From Numida meleagris (Eukaryota; Chordata; Aves; Galliformes; Numididae): a DNA stretch of 64,000 bases. The translations under genes were made by a program, and so were the position numbers. Below are positions 48,780 through 60,280 of the stretch, piece after piece; the first letter of the stretch is position 1; the number at the start of each line of letters is the position of its first letter. The stretch is from contig NC_034411.1 of NCBI RefSeq assembly GCF_002078875.1, positions 34,118,260-34,182,259 on the forward strand. Reading direction: 5' to 3'. The notes below the pieces were generated by a model. It was not told where the DNA came from. It worked only from the letters and a program-made list of their open reading frames with translations, and did not search any database.

Positions 48780-51700
48780 ATTGCCTTGTATTGTTCCTCT
48801 GGGCCATGGTCCTTGGTTTGACCTGCTCTGGTGACCCTTGGAGAGCAGGGAGTGCCTTATTTGGTGAGATTCCAAAGATTCACCTTACTTGCCACCCACT
48901 GAGTGGGATGAGACACTCTGGCAGATGGCAAAACCATTTTTCCCTTTAAGAACTTATATACTGGAGGGCAGGGATGGAAGCAGGAGTTCAAGGAATTGAT
49001 TGCAGTTGGAACACTCACAGACAATGTGTGTGTGATGTGGGAGATGAAGAGGTACGTGCAGCTGCACCAAGTGGAGGAAGTGCTGGGAAATGTTTGGGTC
49101 TGGTGATAGGACAGAATATTCCATGAAGAGATGGAGACTTGGTAAAAGCGTGTTAGGACAGAGGAGAAGAGAGGAAACTTACAGGCACACAAATGGGTTT
49201 TGTAAACCCATTTGATCTTTCCTCTTAGCAAAGATAGTTGTTTTTGTAGTGAGAGGGGAATGGAACCTTTAATGTCCATAATTTGTTGCTAGCAAGTTCC
49301 AGCCTTTTTGAGATCTTCAGTAAGAGCCTTGAAAATGAAAAATTCTGGTCCTGTTTCAATATGTTTTGTACTGGAACTTGATAAAACCTAAAAAAAGTAG
49401 GCTCTCCAAGCTTTCTCTACTCCACGTTTGATTGATTTGTTCCCTCACTGTTCAACCTGTTTAATATCTCAGATACTCATTTCTTTTTTGCGTGTCAACA
49501 TGCACTGTACGGTACATATTCTGATGTTTAGCTATTACACATATGATGAATGAACACTGATGTCAGGGATAGTGAAAATCATGGCTGTTAATATACAAGT
49601 AAGTAACAGACCTGTAACCTCTCTAAAGGAGAAGCATCACAATAACTACAGGAATCAAAACCTTTACAATTTGGCGTTACCTCATGCAATTTGCATTCAG
49701 AATGATAATTCAAGCTAATGGCTTCAGCTCCCATGAGGCAGCTGAAATAGATTCTGAAATGACAGCAGAAAAGGGCATAGTAAATAAACTCAATCAGCTG
49801 TCAATGAGTATTTCTACAGCAAAGAAGTCTGTGAACCTTTTTGTGCAGCATAATTTGACCTTTCTTGGCTGCTCCGTTTTTTTTTTTGACTAAGGCAGGC
49901 CACGAAATGCAACACGTTAGGTACAAAATAAATGAATAAATAAGAATAGATATACAGCAGTTAATGCAGAAAGCATTAGAAGATTGTGGGGATATTCCTG
50001 TTAATTTTCAGTGCAGTAGTAAAACCTGCTTTGCTGCCAGTTGCCACGCAACCTGTCTGCGATGTGTTCTTGCAGAGCCCCATCTGCAGGACAGCAGGAG
50101 CAGTGACCAAGAACCACCAGTTCAGATCCATGCTGCTAAAGCATCCCTCTCTCACATCCTCTAGGGATGAATAATACTAGTTAGGTTGCATGGAGAAAGC
50201 ACAGCACACTGTATAAAATAAGCTTGTATTGGCTATGCGTGCATTTCCACCTGTTGATTGCAAAGTCCTTTGAATAGAAAAATGTCATTTTTACCATTCT
50301 GCACGTGTGGAAATGGCGCACAGAAAGCTTGGACTTCTCAATGAAAAACTAGTGTAGCTGCTCACTGGGGCTGAGAGTGGAGCCCGGCTCTTCTTGGCCC
50401 AATGCGCAGTGGCTGGTAGCATTTGCAAGGCCTGAGTTCTCAGAGTACTTCAGCCCAGGCAGCCTACGTAGGGTGGGTTTGTGGCTTTTCTCATTCAGAA
50501 AATGTTATTCCTTCTCTAAGGACAGTACTAGTGCTTGGAAAGAAGATAACCAGAGTGTTGATGGAAATGTGATTTATGGTTCCATATAAACACCACTGTA
50601 ACATATGTTTTTGTCGTGTGTACTTAACTCACAGAATGTGCTTGCACAAGTTTTTCTACTCTTACAATTCAATTTTAAATGTGCTTTATTCTATAGAAAG
50701 AGTAATATTTCTAAATTAGTCATTCTTGTTCGGTGTGTTAGAATATGATGGGTTTCTTCTAGGAGACCTCAGACTTGGAAGGCCAAATGTATGTGAAACC
50801 ATTTGTTTCTGAAGGTCTTTGTTACTGGGAGTGCTGGAAGTAGCACTGCATCACTGCAACTGTCCATGTTTTGCTGTGCAGCATCTGTTGTAGTGGCTTC
50901 TGGTCTGTGGACACAAATGTGGCAAATAAAAAATGGTCAAAGGAGTTCATTTTTCCCACCCTGTTTTTCAACTACAAGTATTTAGAATGTGATTTAGAGA
51001 ATATGAGATCAAATCACCAGGGCAGATTCTGAATGGGACTTCCAGGGTATTCTCAGCTGCGGTGAGGAGCACCTGTTTCCACCTCCAGGGAGGGAACAAC
51101 AGGACTGAGTGCTGGGGCAGAACTGGAGGCAGGGGAAGTCCCCAGATGGATTTAGCCACAGATATTTCTGTTTCAGTTTGCTGACTTAATCAGTGTGTGT
51201 TGGGCTTTCTTCCCAACTTTCCTACTGTTGGAGGACATCTGTCTAATGTAGCTGAGGGTCCACATGATGATTGGTGTTCTCCATGCCACGCAGACAGGCT
51301 GTATGGCAAGAGGCCGAGGGCTGTGGAGCTCTGAGCTGCTGTCTTGGTGTAAGTGGTGGGGGTTCACAGGACTGAAGTCCAGTAGAAAGGGAAGACATAT
51401 GCCTTTGAAATGGCTGGCTTAGATTTCCATAATGTGCATGTTTTTTAAGTTGTTAGTAATAATGTATGCTATTAAAGAAAAAAATGGCTTTGTCTGGGAA
51501 TTAAAGTATTTCAAAGTGGGAATTATGTCTAGTGATGGGTATTTCTAAAGCTTATACAGATCCAGAGGAATCGATCTGACCTGTTTAAGTAAGTTTGTGC
51601 AATAATACTATCTGTATACTGTCTGTATGGTAAAAAGAAGTGATGTCTCAGTACAGCTGCAGCTTTGCAAGCGAAGTGTGGTTTGCTAAGGACTCACATA

Positions 51701-52993
51701 AGGGCCCGTGCATGCTGAATATTAACTCGTCCATCAAGTCATTATCATACACTCATCAGAGCTGACTGTGTAGATATTTTTATAAAGAAAGATGGAAAAT
51801 ATTTACTAAGCAGGACTTGAATTTTATTTCTGCAGTTAATAATCCTGACCTTGTTTTTTGTCCTGTGCAGTAGTTCTTTTCGTTTCCTCTCTGTTGCACG
51901 TCAGTCTTGTCTGTTTTCAGTGAAGCAGTTTGTGAGGTGTGGTTTAAGTGTTGTATTAATCAGGAATGAAAATTAACTAATGTTCTCCATAATGTAAATT
52001 AGAAAATAACCATACACTTAAATTTTTGAACCATCATTTCTTCAAATTGGAATTGAATATATTTCAATTATAAAGTTGAAAGGAATAACTCCATTCTGTC
52101 TAAGAGGAGCCTTCAGAGCTTGTCTCCTGTCATACCAACTATTAAAACTCTATGAAAAGAACTATCATATTGCCCTCAAGAAAACAGTAGCTCTGAAGCA
52201 TGCTTTAATATCAAGGTGGTAAGATATAAAATAAATGCTTGTACTTCAGCTTCTTGGTATGGATGGGAATAACTTCCTTCTTAGTTTAATGGAGCAATGC
52301 AATACTTGGTCTCAAGGAGTATAGTCTCCCTTCCTTAAAATGGGTACTTCCACTAATATTAATGAATATTATATACATAGATTATAGTTGAAATATTTTG
52401 GAAAGACATTCAACAATTTGTAAGGTGAATTTCTCCTTAGTGTTTCAAGTATGCTGAAAGGTGCAGATGACTTCAACCATCAGTCATGAATATGATGTGA
52501 ACAGTTGGTGTGGTTGACACCTTTCAAAAGACAGAAGGGAAACGAAGTTTAAAGTGAATACAATTTTAAAAATCTTTAGAAAGGAAAAGATTATACATAT
52601 ATATCTTTTTATTCAGCCTAAGGTATGGTCACGCTGGCTTACTTGCAAAGACAGAGCTGCACGAGAGGATGCTGTTCCCTAGCAGAGCCAGGTGCCTGCT
52701 ACCAATGCAGAAAAGCGAAAATATTAGGAACAGGGAACTAAAGCCAGTTGCATCCTGGCTTGGATAGTCTGCCAGGTGTATGCTTGCTGGCTGCAGCAAG
52801 AAGAAAGCACCTTGGACCTGAGCTTGGAATTCACTGACATCTCAGCAGGCTGCTGCATTTGGGGCTCCCTGCTGACTCCTTCAAGCCTCCACGCAGAAGT
52901 ACAGAAGCCTGGAGAGCTGGAAACTATAGCTTCTGCTGTGATTTTGGAAGTGAAAGTGTTATATGATCCAAATTAGTTTCTGTTCACACATGC

Positions 52994-53073
52994 AAGTAGA
53001 AATTCACCATTAGATGAATTAGGTAAGTAGGTTACTTAGGTAAGTAGAAGTTCGCCCTTAGGTGAACTTATAC
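52994..53073. repeat. Imperfect 48-bp tandem duplication
   Basis: AAGTAGAAATTCACCATTAG at 52994 is echoed by AAGTAGAAGTTCGCCCTTAG at 53042, each followed by a (A/G)TGAA(T/C)T(T)A end. Between them AGGTAAGTAG occurs twice, 17 bases apart (53021 and 53038), giving two splice-donor-like GTAAGT words. Several substitutions separate the copies, so the event is older than the 37364 duplication. Confidence 0.8.
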
Positions 53074-54425
53074 AGTAGATGTAGATACCCTCAGCGTGAG
53101 TGCTATGGGTTTGTATGTTAGCTCTCAAAAGTCACAGTTTGGTGTTAAATGGTACACTTTAAAGATGGTATACTTGACTGTAGTCAAATTTCAGCACCCA
53201 AACTGTCTTGTTCTGCGAGGTGACCAGAATCTTTTTATGAACTTTGTGTTAGAATTCATTTTAATTTTGCTTCTGTAAGCCAGCGTAAAACCCAGCATCT
53301 TTCTTGTTTCTATGAATTTACTCAACAGACTAAGTAATGTCACTGGCAGAGAAGCACTGATGCTTTTTGCACAGTGTGATCTGCAATGTGCAGTGGTTAT
53401 TCCAAGCTGTGGTAAGGCAGCTCATCACATTCCTGACCTTTCTTTCCAACTTTCATGCTACAGTTTTTAGAAAGCCTATGGACTCCTGCCTTGTGGGTGT
53501 TTTTGGTAGCATGTGACTGACGTTACTTCTGATTCTTCCACCCTTAAAGATCATAGACAAAATACATTTTTTCAAGAAAAGTTATTACATTTGTATTTTG
53601 CTTACATTTTTAGAATGCACTAAATATAAAATAGTCTTGATTTGCCACCTGTTATCTATTATTTGTCAGAGGGAATGACAAATATACTTGTCTGAGAGAT
53701 GCTGAAGTAAGGATTTGCTGCAGCCAGAACCTAAATTGCTTTTGTATACTACAGTGGATAAAAATCTAGAGAAAGAATTGAGTATTGATTTTCCTAATCT
53801 GTTTTGTATGTGTTTCAACAAACAATACATGCATGTGCAATATCCATACCAAAAATCTTTGTCACCTTATAAACTTTCTTATGTGTTTGAATTAATTTAT
53901 GCAAAAAATATAAGGATCTCTCATTTTCAAATATTTGGCATTAAATCCTCATTTAATTTGATCTAGAAAACAATATAACATTCCTTTATCATTTTTAGAG
54001 TTTTACCCACCATCAACAGATTCTAAAACTGCATCTTAGATTTGCTGAGCCCATCACTAAAGTAATACTTTTTTGGCGTAAGGACTCACTCTCATCTTCT
54101 GCTCTCAGTTATGTTTGATTTGTTTTCTTGATGCTGAATATGGAGTGGTAGGTGCCTCTGCAAACGGTCTAGTTCTGCTAATGCAAAGATTTATGGGTAG
54201 GTTATTTTCCCTCAGTGAAACACCAGAAATTAATATTAAGTGGCTGTTTTACCTGTTGTTGAAATAACTGTTTTCTAAATATCTGTGAAATAACTAAACA
54301 GATAACATTTATTTTGGTCAGCAGTCAATACGTTTTTATATTCCCATAATATAATATAGACTGGCTGTAACCCAAATTGTGGTCATGAGTAATTGTGCCT
54401 TTCAGAAAAATTCATTTAGAAAACC

Positions 54426-54473
54426 TTTTTTTTTTTTTTTTTTTCTTTCTTTCTTGATGATGATGATGATGAT
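54426..54473. repeat. Compound simple repeat T19-(CTTT)n-(GAT)6
   Basis: T19 (54426-54444) passes into CTTTCTTTC and then six GAT units (54456-54473). A likely polymorphic microsatellite. Confidence 0.95.
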
Positions 54474-55808
54474 GGGATCTCAGGGCCAGGTCAGGTGCTC
54501 TGCTGTGCTTAGTTACACAGCATCTGATGGGGGCAGTTTAGGCTTAAATAAGTTTTCAAGGGAGCTGCTAGAGCCACGTGTGTTTGATCTGGAGCTGGAT
54601 GAGAGATGGTGTCTGGGCTGCCAGGTGGAGTAGTAAACCGGCAGGTCTGAACAGAGGTGAGCTGCGTATGGGTAGGTAGGGGAAAACTGTAGAATAAGGG
54701 ACTGAGAAAGGGCTGTTCAGTATGACCATCCCTTAGGGAAGGTCTGAAGCTGACAGCAAGCCTCAGCTTTGAGGGAGCTGAGATTTTCCTTTACATTGTA
54801 CATTTCAAGTTTGTCTACTTGAGAATACGACCTCATCATTCTAAACATGAGAAAAAGCAAGATGCCAGCAGCTGGGTGTGATGAACACACATTTATGCCT
54901 CTGATTTAACAGTATGCAGATGGTGTTCTTTGCCAGCTAGCTTGCTGAGCAGCACACATGAGGTGTCTCTCGGCAGAGCACGAGTCCTCTTGCTGTAACT
55001 GTTTCATGCTTTTCACGAGCAGAAATGTAATTTCTGTGCTCTCTCATCACACTTTTTGCCACGTTTCTTTTAATCTCATAGCTGCTTGGAAAGAGGACCT
55101 CTAAATGAGTAATGTAAAATGAACTGGTGATAACTTTTAGAAAAAGACTGTGTGAAAGATCCACATTTATTGCCTCCTGCCAAAGGTTTGGGGGCTTTGA
55201 TTTTGGGATGGGCTTTCTTGTTTGTTTACAATGAGCAGAAAATGGTGGATTTTATTTTGTTAAAGCCGAAGTTTGAAGCCCAGAGGGTTACACACCCACA
55301 CAGCCCTGCTGGGGCCCCAGGTAGCATTGCTCCTGCAAATGGTGCATGGGTAGTGGCAGAAGTGCTGCTAGTATTTTTTCCTTCACTTCTATTGGAAATG
55401 AACAAAACACTTCAGTGTCTTCAGGGCTCTCACCTCAGCCCTTGTGATGATGGAGTGGTACAATGGGAAAAATCACAGGTTCCCCTGCCGGATTGTAGTC
55501 CCCTGAACTCACATGAGGCTTGGGAATGCTTTGTGGGGGAAAAAAAAGTAGCACATTGTGGTTATTAGCACAAAATTAATAACAATCTCTTCTGTATAAT
55601 AGAAAAAAGCTGGAGAGAAAACAGCCCTGTGCTTAACCTGGCTGTGATCAGTGTGCCTTTGGGATGCCAGGGGCAGTGTTCTGCCATGACCTCAACGGTC
55701 ATTCTTCCATCCTTCCTGCTCTTCTTGATCAGAACCAAAGAGCCCCACGGCTGTGTGATGTGGTGTCATGCTGTGGCAGAGGGGACCCAGACATGGCCTT
55801 TCTTTTTG

Positions 55809-56045
55809 ATGGTTTTAAACTAAAAGTGAGAAGATTCAGGTTGGATGTTAGGAAGAAAATGTTTACTCAGAGGGCAGTGAGGTGATGGTTCTGCTGCCCA
55901 GAGAAGCTGTGGGTGCCCCATCCCTGGAGGCACACAAGGCCAGGTTGGATGGGGCCCTGGGCAGTCTGAACTGCTGGGTGGCAGCCCTGCTCACGGTGGG
56001 CATTAAGGTCCCTTCCAACCCAAACCATGCTTTGATTCTATGATG
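55809..56045 (+). mobile_element. CR1 LINE 3' end, plus strand
   Basis: Starts at GATGGTTTTAAACTAAAAG and runs through AGGTTGGATGTTAGGAAG, GCCCAGAGAAGCTGTGGG (about 55899), GCCCCATCCCTGGAGGC, GGTTGGATGGGGCCCTGGGC (about 55943), and CCCTTCCAACCCAAACCATG (about 56011). It finishes with GATTCTATGATGATTATG, the octamer-repeat tail. It is 237 bp, severely 5'-truncated, the same subfamily as the copy at 62521-62872. Confidence 0.93.
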
Positions 56046-56319
56046 ATTATGAGTCTCTTGTCTGGGGGAGTGGGTTCCCACCCTTGATAGGCATTTTAGT
56101 GACAGCTGTACACATTGTAGCACCACCAGCATGCATGGAGCAGGGACCACGTGGGCATCAAGAGAACTGGCTTTGGTTTGGAGTAATGCCTTTGCAGCCG
56201 AATGTAGCCACCACAAGATATGCACAGTGAATACCTTCAGCTGTGGCAGGATTTTTAGTGCTGTAATAATAAACAATGGGGAAAAAAACACTGCTAAAAA
56301 GTGGTTTTGCTTTTTCAGC
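56046..56319. other. Spacer between two CR1 tails
   Basis: About 270 bases with no recognised content. A 142-codon minus frame covers this spacer and the CR1 to its left; it is antisense CR1 over much of its length. Confidence 0.5.
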
Positions 56320-56764
56320 TTTTGAAGGAGATGTTAGGAGGAGATGTTAAGGGAGTGGAGCATCTCCCTTACAAGGAAAGGCTGAGGGAGATGTGTCCCT
56401 TTAGCTTTAAGGAGAACTGAGGGGTGACCTCATTCATGTTTATAAATATGTAAAGGGTGAGTGTTAGGAGGATGGAGCCAGGCTCTTCTCAGTGACATCC
56501 AGTGATAGGACAAGGGGCAACGGGTGCAAGCTGGAACAATAGATGTTCCACATAGATATGAGAAAAAACTTCACAGTAAGAGAAACAGAACACTGGAACA
56601 GGCTGCCCAGAGAAGTTGTGGGGTCTCCTTCTCTGCAGATGTTCAAGACCTGCCTGGACGCGTTCCTGTGTGACCTGGCCTAGGTGTTCCTGCTCTGGCG
56701 GGGGATTGGACCAGATGGTCTTTTGAAGTCCCTTCCAACCCCTGACATTCTGTGATTCTGTGAA
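56320..56764 (+). mobile_element. CR1 LINE 3' region, plus strand
   Basis: Sense CR1 with GGAGCATCTCCCTTACAAGG (about 56357), AAGGCTGAGGGAGATGTG, a GGGTGACCTCATTCATG block, GGAGCCAGGCTCTTCTCAGT (about 56473), GTGATAGGACAAGGGGCAAC (about 56502), a CACTGGAACAGGCTGCCCAGAG-type block (about 56591), and GTCCCTTCCAACCCCTGACA (about 56729). It ends with the octamer tail ATTCTGTGATTCTGTGA. It is 5'-truncated. Its subfamily differs from the copy 280 bp to the left (TGATAGGACAAGGGGCAACG type), so these are two insertions, not one duplicated. Confidence 0.95.
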
Positions 56765-59700
56765 GCATGCATCAACCTGTGCCATTGTATTCAAGGCTAT
56801 GCCTGTTTGCTCAGTGGAAATATTTTCCCCATTTCAATCAGTTTTCATATGATCGTGTCAGATTCCTTGGCCTGAATTAATAACTCCTGTGCTTTCTGTG
56901 TTAATGACATTAATTCACGATACTGTCAGTGGTGACATTCTTGCTTGTGTGTGAGGCAAACATGAAATTGGTGGGACCTGTGCACATCCTACGGGGCATC
57001 GAGAAAGGGGGGCAGCCCTGGGTTTAGTGCAGCACTCTGGGACCTGGCAAGATGAAAGGCAGCATAAAAATGTAAAATATTGTAATTACTTGAGCAGGAT
57101 TGTTGCCAAGAGCCTCTCATTGTTCTAGTATGCAGGAACATGTGCTGCTCTCTCAATTTAAAAAGTAATTCAGATAGCTTAATGAAGGTTTATTGACTCA
57201 GGAAGGGTGTGCTTCAGCTAAGGGGGATTTCAGGAGCGCCCTTTGGTTCTTTTAAAAAACAACTGAAATCCAGGAATCAGAGATTTCACGAAGATCTCTT
57301 GAGGGAAAACATGGTCCACTATAATGGCCATGTGATTTGGACTTGCAATGTTTTTTTTCCTCTGCTCACTGGGAGTGCTTTGCTAAATCTAGCTTTGTGC
57401 TGCGTTGTGTATTCGTTATAAAGAAATCTCTACTAACCTGAAATTTTTGAATATTTTTTTAAGATCATTTTCTGCAAGAGTTTACAAACCATAAGAGCAT
57501 TAAAAAATGAAGCAGGAGTGAGTTGTGCATAATGAAGTCAATATGAAGTACAAAAAAATGAGGAAGCTAGATTAAGAAATGTAGATTGAAATACTTCTCA
57601 AAAAATTTTGGGTTTATAAACTTTAGCTTTGGTTTGTCTTGTAGTTTCATATTGTTCTTATCAGCTGTTAATGCTTACAAGATTTTGTTGTTTCTGACTT
57701 TTACTGTCTAGGAGAAAATGTTTTAGGAAAAATACATATCTTCAGGAAACACAGTTAAAATGGATAGTCTTATATTGGTGTAGGAAGGGAGAATATTTAT
57801 AACTCCCCCTTGTTTCCTTATTTTCTTCATGCTCAATGTTGTAAAGCCTGGCCCAAGGGCTCTGCCTGCTCCCAGCCTCTCCTGTGAGGGATGCTCACAG
57901 GTGGCAAAGCAGGATCCTGTGATCCCTGTGAGCCAAATTTTGGTCAGAATTAATGTACTATAGAGAATTGACCATAGACCTTGAAAGGGTAATAACGTTT
58001 GGGAGGCAGCATATTAGACTCATTCCCTACTTTTGGCTTCTGTTTGGCAGCTGCCAGACCAGCACAATGGAACTACAACGTCACTTTCTTTAGTGTTACC
58101 TGAGCTCCACCAAGGTCAGTGGGCTAGGACAGCTAGCCTAGTTATTTTTCATAGGTCTCATGTACCGTCATTTTAGTGATAAAATGATCAAAATGAGAAA
58201 CAAAGCATTTGCACCAGCATTGTATAAAATGGACTACTGGGAACAGAGCCCTTCCTAGCTCCCACCTGGAATCAGATCCCTTGTTCTGATAAATGACCAT
58301 TCTAGAGAGCTGTGGGAGGCTGTGTACACAGGTTTTTAGGTGCTGAACATTCAGTAGACACGTGTACGCTCACATTATGTGTCTGGCACTGGCAGGATTT
58401 CAGTAGTCCTTGACTTTGACAGAAGTGTTTCACTAAGGTCACTTAGTGAAACTTTCACTTTTCCAAATAGCTGAGGATCAGTGAGAACTCATGCTTGTAA
58501 AAAAAACCTCGCTGCTCTGAATGAATTGTCTTGCTACCTAAAGTGGAACAAATCTAGAATTTACTTCTTGACGGTGTCTGCAGATTGGGAGAATTCTGGC
58601 CGGAGTGAGAGGGGATAGGCAGCTGCTGGTTGTTCATTTAAAATGTGTGCACTCGAAGCAGCCTCAGTCTGTTCAGGAGTGATGCCTCCTAATGTGGCCT
58701 ATTACACATACAGTGACGGCAATCTGACGTGTGAAAAAAGTGCAAAACTCATGTTTTAAAGGATGAGTCAAATATTACGTATTCTTTGTATTGTTTAAAC
58801 AAATGCAGAGATTGTCTTCGTAGAAGCAAAGCCACTCTTCCTCTAAAACCAGATGATTTTATGCAGTGTTAAGAGATAGCTGCCATTCAGATGTCCATTG
58901 GAGTGTCAGCTGATGCTAAAGTTAAGTTTACACATTCTGCCTCCTTGAGCCATGCTTTTCAGAAGACCTGCATGCAGGAATGAAAGACTGCAGGACTTGG
59001 CAGTCACAACCGTGACATTACCTCAACTTTGAGTTGAACCAGAACCACGTGGCTTTTGACACTGGATTATTTGCTCTAATCTACTCTTCCAGTTCAAACA
59101 AATGTAGCAGAAAGGCATTAGAAGTTACTGGCACTAATTAAGATGGCATCCCTGATCTTTTCACAAACCTTCCCAGAAGGTTTCTGTGTATGCTGAGTGA
59201 TAGAATGGGAGCAGAGGATCTCTGGAGCATGCTTAAGACACTGCTTAGGAGGAGGAAAAAACTGCTCAGGAGTCTTATCTCTGAATTTCCCACTGAGGAG
59301 AGAATATGTAGGTTCTTGAGAGCTAACGGTGAATTTCTCTGTAACCGTGTCTGGACATTAAGACATGGTTATAAAACTGCAGAGGTCAAAGTGAGCAGTA
59401 CAAGTAACAAAATCAATTGAATTGATAGTTTTTAATTTTGTATCTTGGTTCCAGTTGAGTAATACCAATTTATTTTAAAATGTAATTGTTAAATGTAGTT
59501 CAGTCACTTAGTAATATACATACACACATTTATGTATTTGAAATATTTGTATTTTAATTGTGTGCAGTTGTATTATAGGATCTTCATTCTCAGAAATATT
59601 TAACAGTTGTGTGGATATGAGCCTGAGCACCATTGCCTAACTTGAATTGCATCTAACTTTGCAGAAGACCGGTTTACACAGATTCAGTAGGAGGCTGACC

Positions 59701-59904
59701 AAGTGGAGTACCTGGAAGGAAAAGTCTATGGCTGCATCTTTGCACATACTTACTACTTCCAGCTCAGAAAGTGCCTGGGCAGATGTGTAGTTGGGAGGGC
59801 AATAGGAGGAAACATGCTCTGCTCTTGTAGAGTCTTACTCTTGTCTATGTGCAAGCTCAGTTCTCCTTTTAGAGTCCAGTTCTGTAGGTCTTCAGTTTGC
59901 CCCA
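56765..59904. other. Unique non-coding stretch
   Basis: About 3.1 kb with no defended gene. An 11-bp hairpin lies at 58427-58452. The frame 59190-59420 (76 codons, ATG start, basic LLRRRKKLLRS stretch) is protein-like in texture but unrecognised and not called. Confidence 0.5.
58427..58452. repeat. Perfect 11-bp hairpin with GTCA loop
   Basis: GTTTCACTAAG (58427-58437) and CTTAGTGAAAC (58442-58452) separated by GTCA. Confidence 0.95.
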
Positions 59905-59976
59905 TGACAGTGGTACCAAAAATGGTAACCAAGAAAACTCTCCAAACCAAAGGATAGTTTAGTAAGCTGACACTAG

Positions 59977-59982
59977 TTTATT
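59977..59982 (-). terminator. Polyadenylation signal of the LTR
   Basis: AATAAA on the minus strand within TGTAATAAACTAG, placed as expected near the R/U5 boundary. Confidence 0.55.
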
Positions 59983-60197
59983 ACAGCGCTGGTTGCATGG
60001 AGATCTCTCCACAAAGCATGCACACCTTGGAGCTAAATCACCCTCACAAATCATACAATTTCCACAAAGTTCCCGCCTATCCCCATAGTTGTCATACATA
60101 TTACATCTAACATTGCACTTGCGTCTGTCAGTCAAGGGATTCTTGCACGGGATCTTTCCATTTGCCCATATATGGCCTTGACATTGAGGTAAACAGG

Positions 60198-60275
60198 TTG
60201 CTCTTTGGCACCTCCTTGTGCTGTAGATGGATCTTTGGCAGCTCTTTTTCTCTCAGATTGCTCTTTGGCACCTCC
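60198..60275. repeat. 60-base tandem repeat in LTR U3
   Basis: TTGCTCTTTGGCACCTCC at 60198-60215 recurs exactly at 60258-60275. A partial unit (TCTTTGGCAGCTC) lies at 60232. Tandem U3 repeats in LTRs usually act as enhancer units; that role is inferred here. Confidence 0.9.
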
Positions 60276-60280
60276 CCACA

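Larger units (their letters stand above)
48131..48824 (+). mobile_element. Probable solo LTR of unassigned class, plus strand
   Basis: The order of signals is that of an LTR: a start TGTCTGAGACAG, a TATA box (TATATAAG, 48457-48464), a pyrimidine-rich CT/TTC stretch (about 48563-48620), and AATAAA at 48774-48779 followed by a GT-rich tail (TTGCCTTGTATTGTTCCTCT). The hexamer GCTCTG precedes the proposed start (48125-48130) and recurs right after the proposed end (48825-48830), which could be a target-site duplication. However, the proposed end does not finish in CA, so the right edge is uncertain. Two imperfect copies of a GTTGCCTAA(A/T)TTTG...AAAGTAGTTG motif lie 91 bases apart (48634 and 48725). 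There is no retroviral gene alongside. It could instead be a host promoter/poly(A) cassette, which I think less likely. Confidence 0.55.
48825..55808. other. Long unique non-coding stretch
   Basis: About 7 kb with no defended gene. The 140-codon minus frame at 48857-49279 and the 138-codon plus frame at 55152-55568 show no recognisable domain. The segment about 49680-49860 has the texture of conserved non-coding DNA. An imperfect 48-bp duplication lies at 52994-53073. A T19/(CTTT)/(GAT)6 compound simple repeat lies at 54426-54473. Confidence 0.45.
59905..60280 (-). mobile_element. Probable solo LTR, minus strand
   Basis: On the minus strand the element begins TGTGGGGAGGTGCC (60280) and ends GGTACCACTGTCA (59905), whose reverse complement TGACAGTGGTACC resembles the start. 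AATAAA lies at 59982-59977 (context GCGCTGTAATAAACT), about 70 bases before the end, giving the short U5 of a small LTR. Near the start, U3 carries a 60-base repeat: GGAGGTGCCAAAGAGCAA occurs at both 60275 and 60215, with a shorter related AGCTGCCAAAGAT unit between them. A CCATATATGG box near 60175 may be the core promoter. No convincing primer-binding site or internal gene lies downstream, so it looks like a solo LTR. Class (ERVK- or ERV1-like) is not decided. Confidence 0.65.

Noticed and set aside
48125..48830. GCTCTG hexamer pair as proof of the LTR boundaries
   Set aside because: Kept only as a hint: the right edge it implies does not end in CA, and a 6-base match is weak evidence.
55152..55568. 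138-codon plus frame as a gene
   Set aside because: No recognised domain; start is not in a convincing context and composition is locally GC-richer.
55863..56291. 142-codon minus frame
   Set aside because: Much of it is antisense CR1 (55863-56045).
59190..59420. 76-codon basic frame (LLRRRKKLLRS)
   Set aside because: Protein-like texture only; short, unrecognised, and with no transcript signals.
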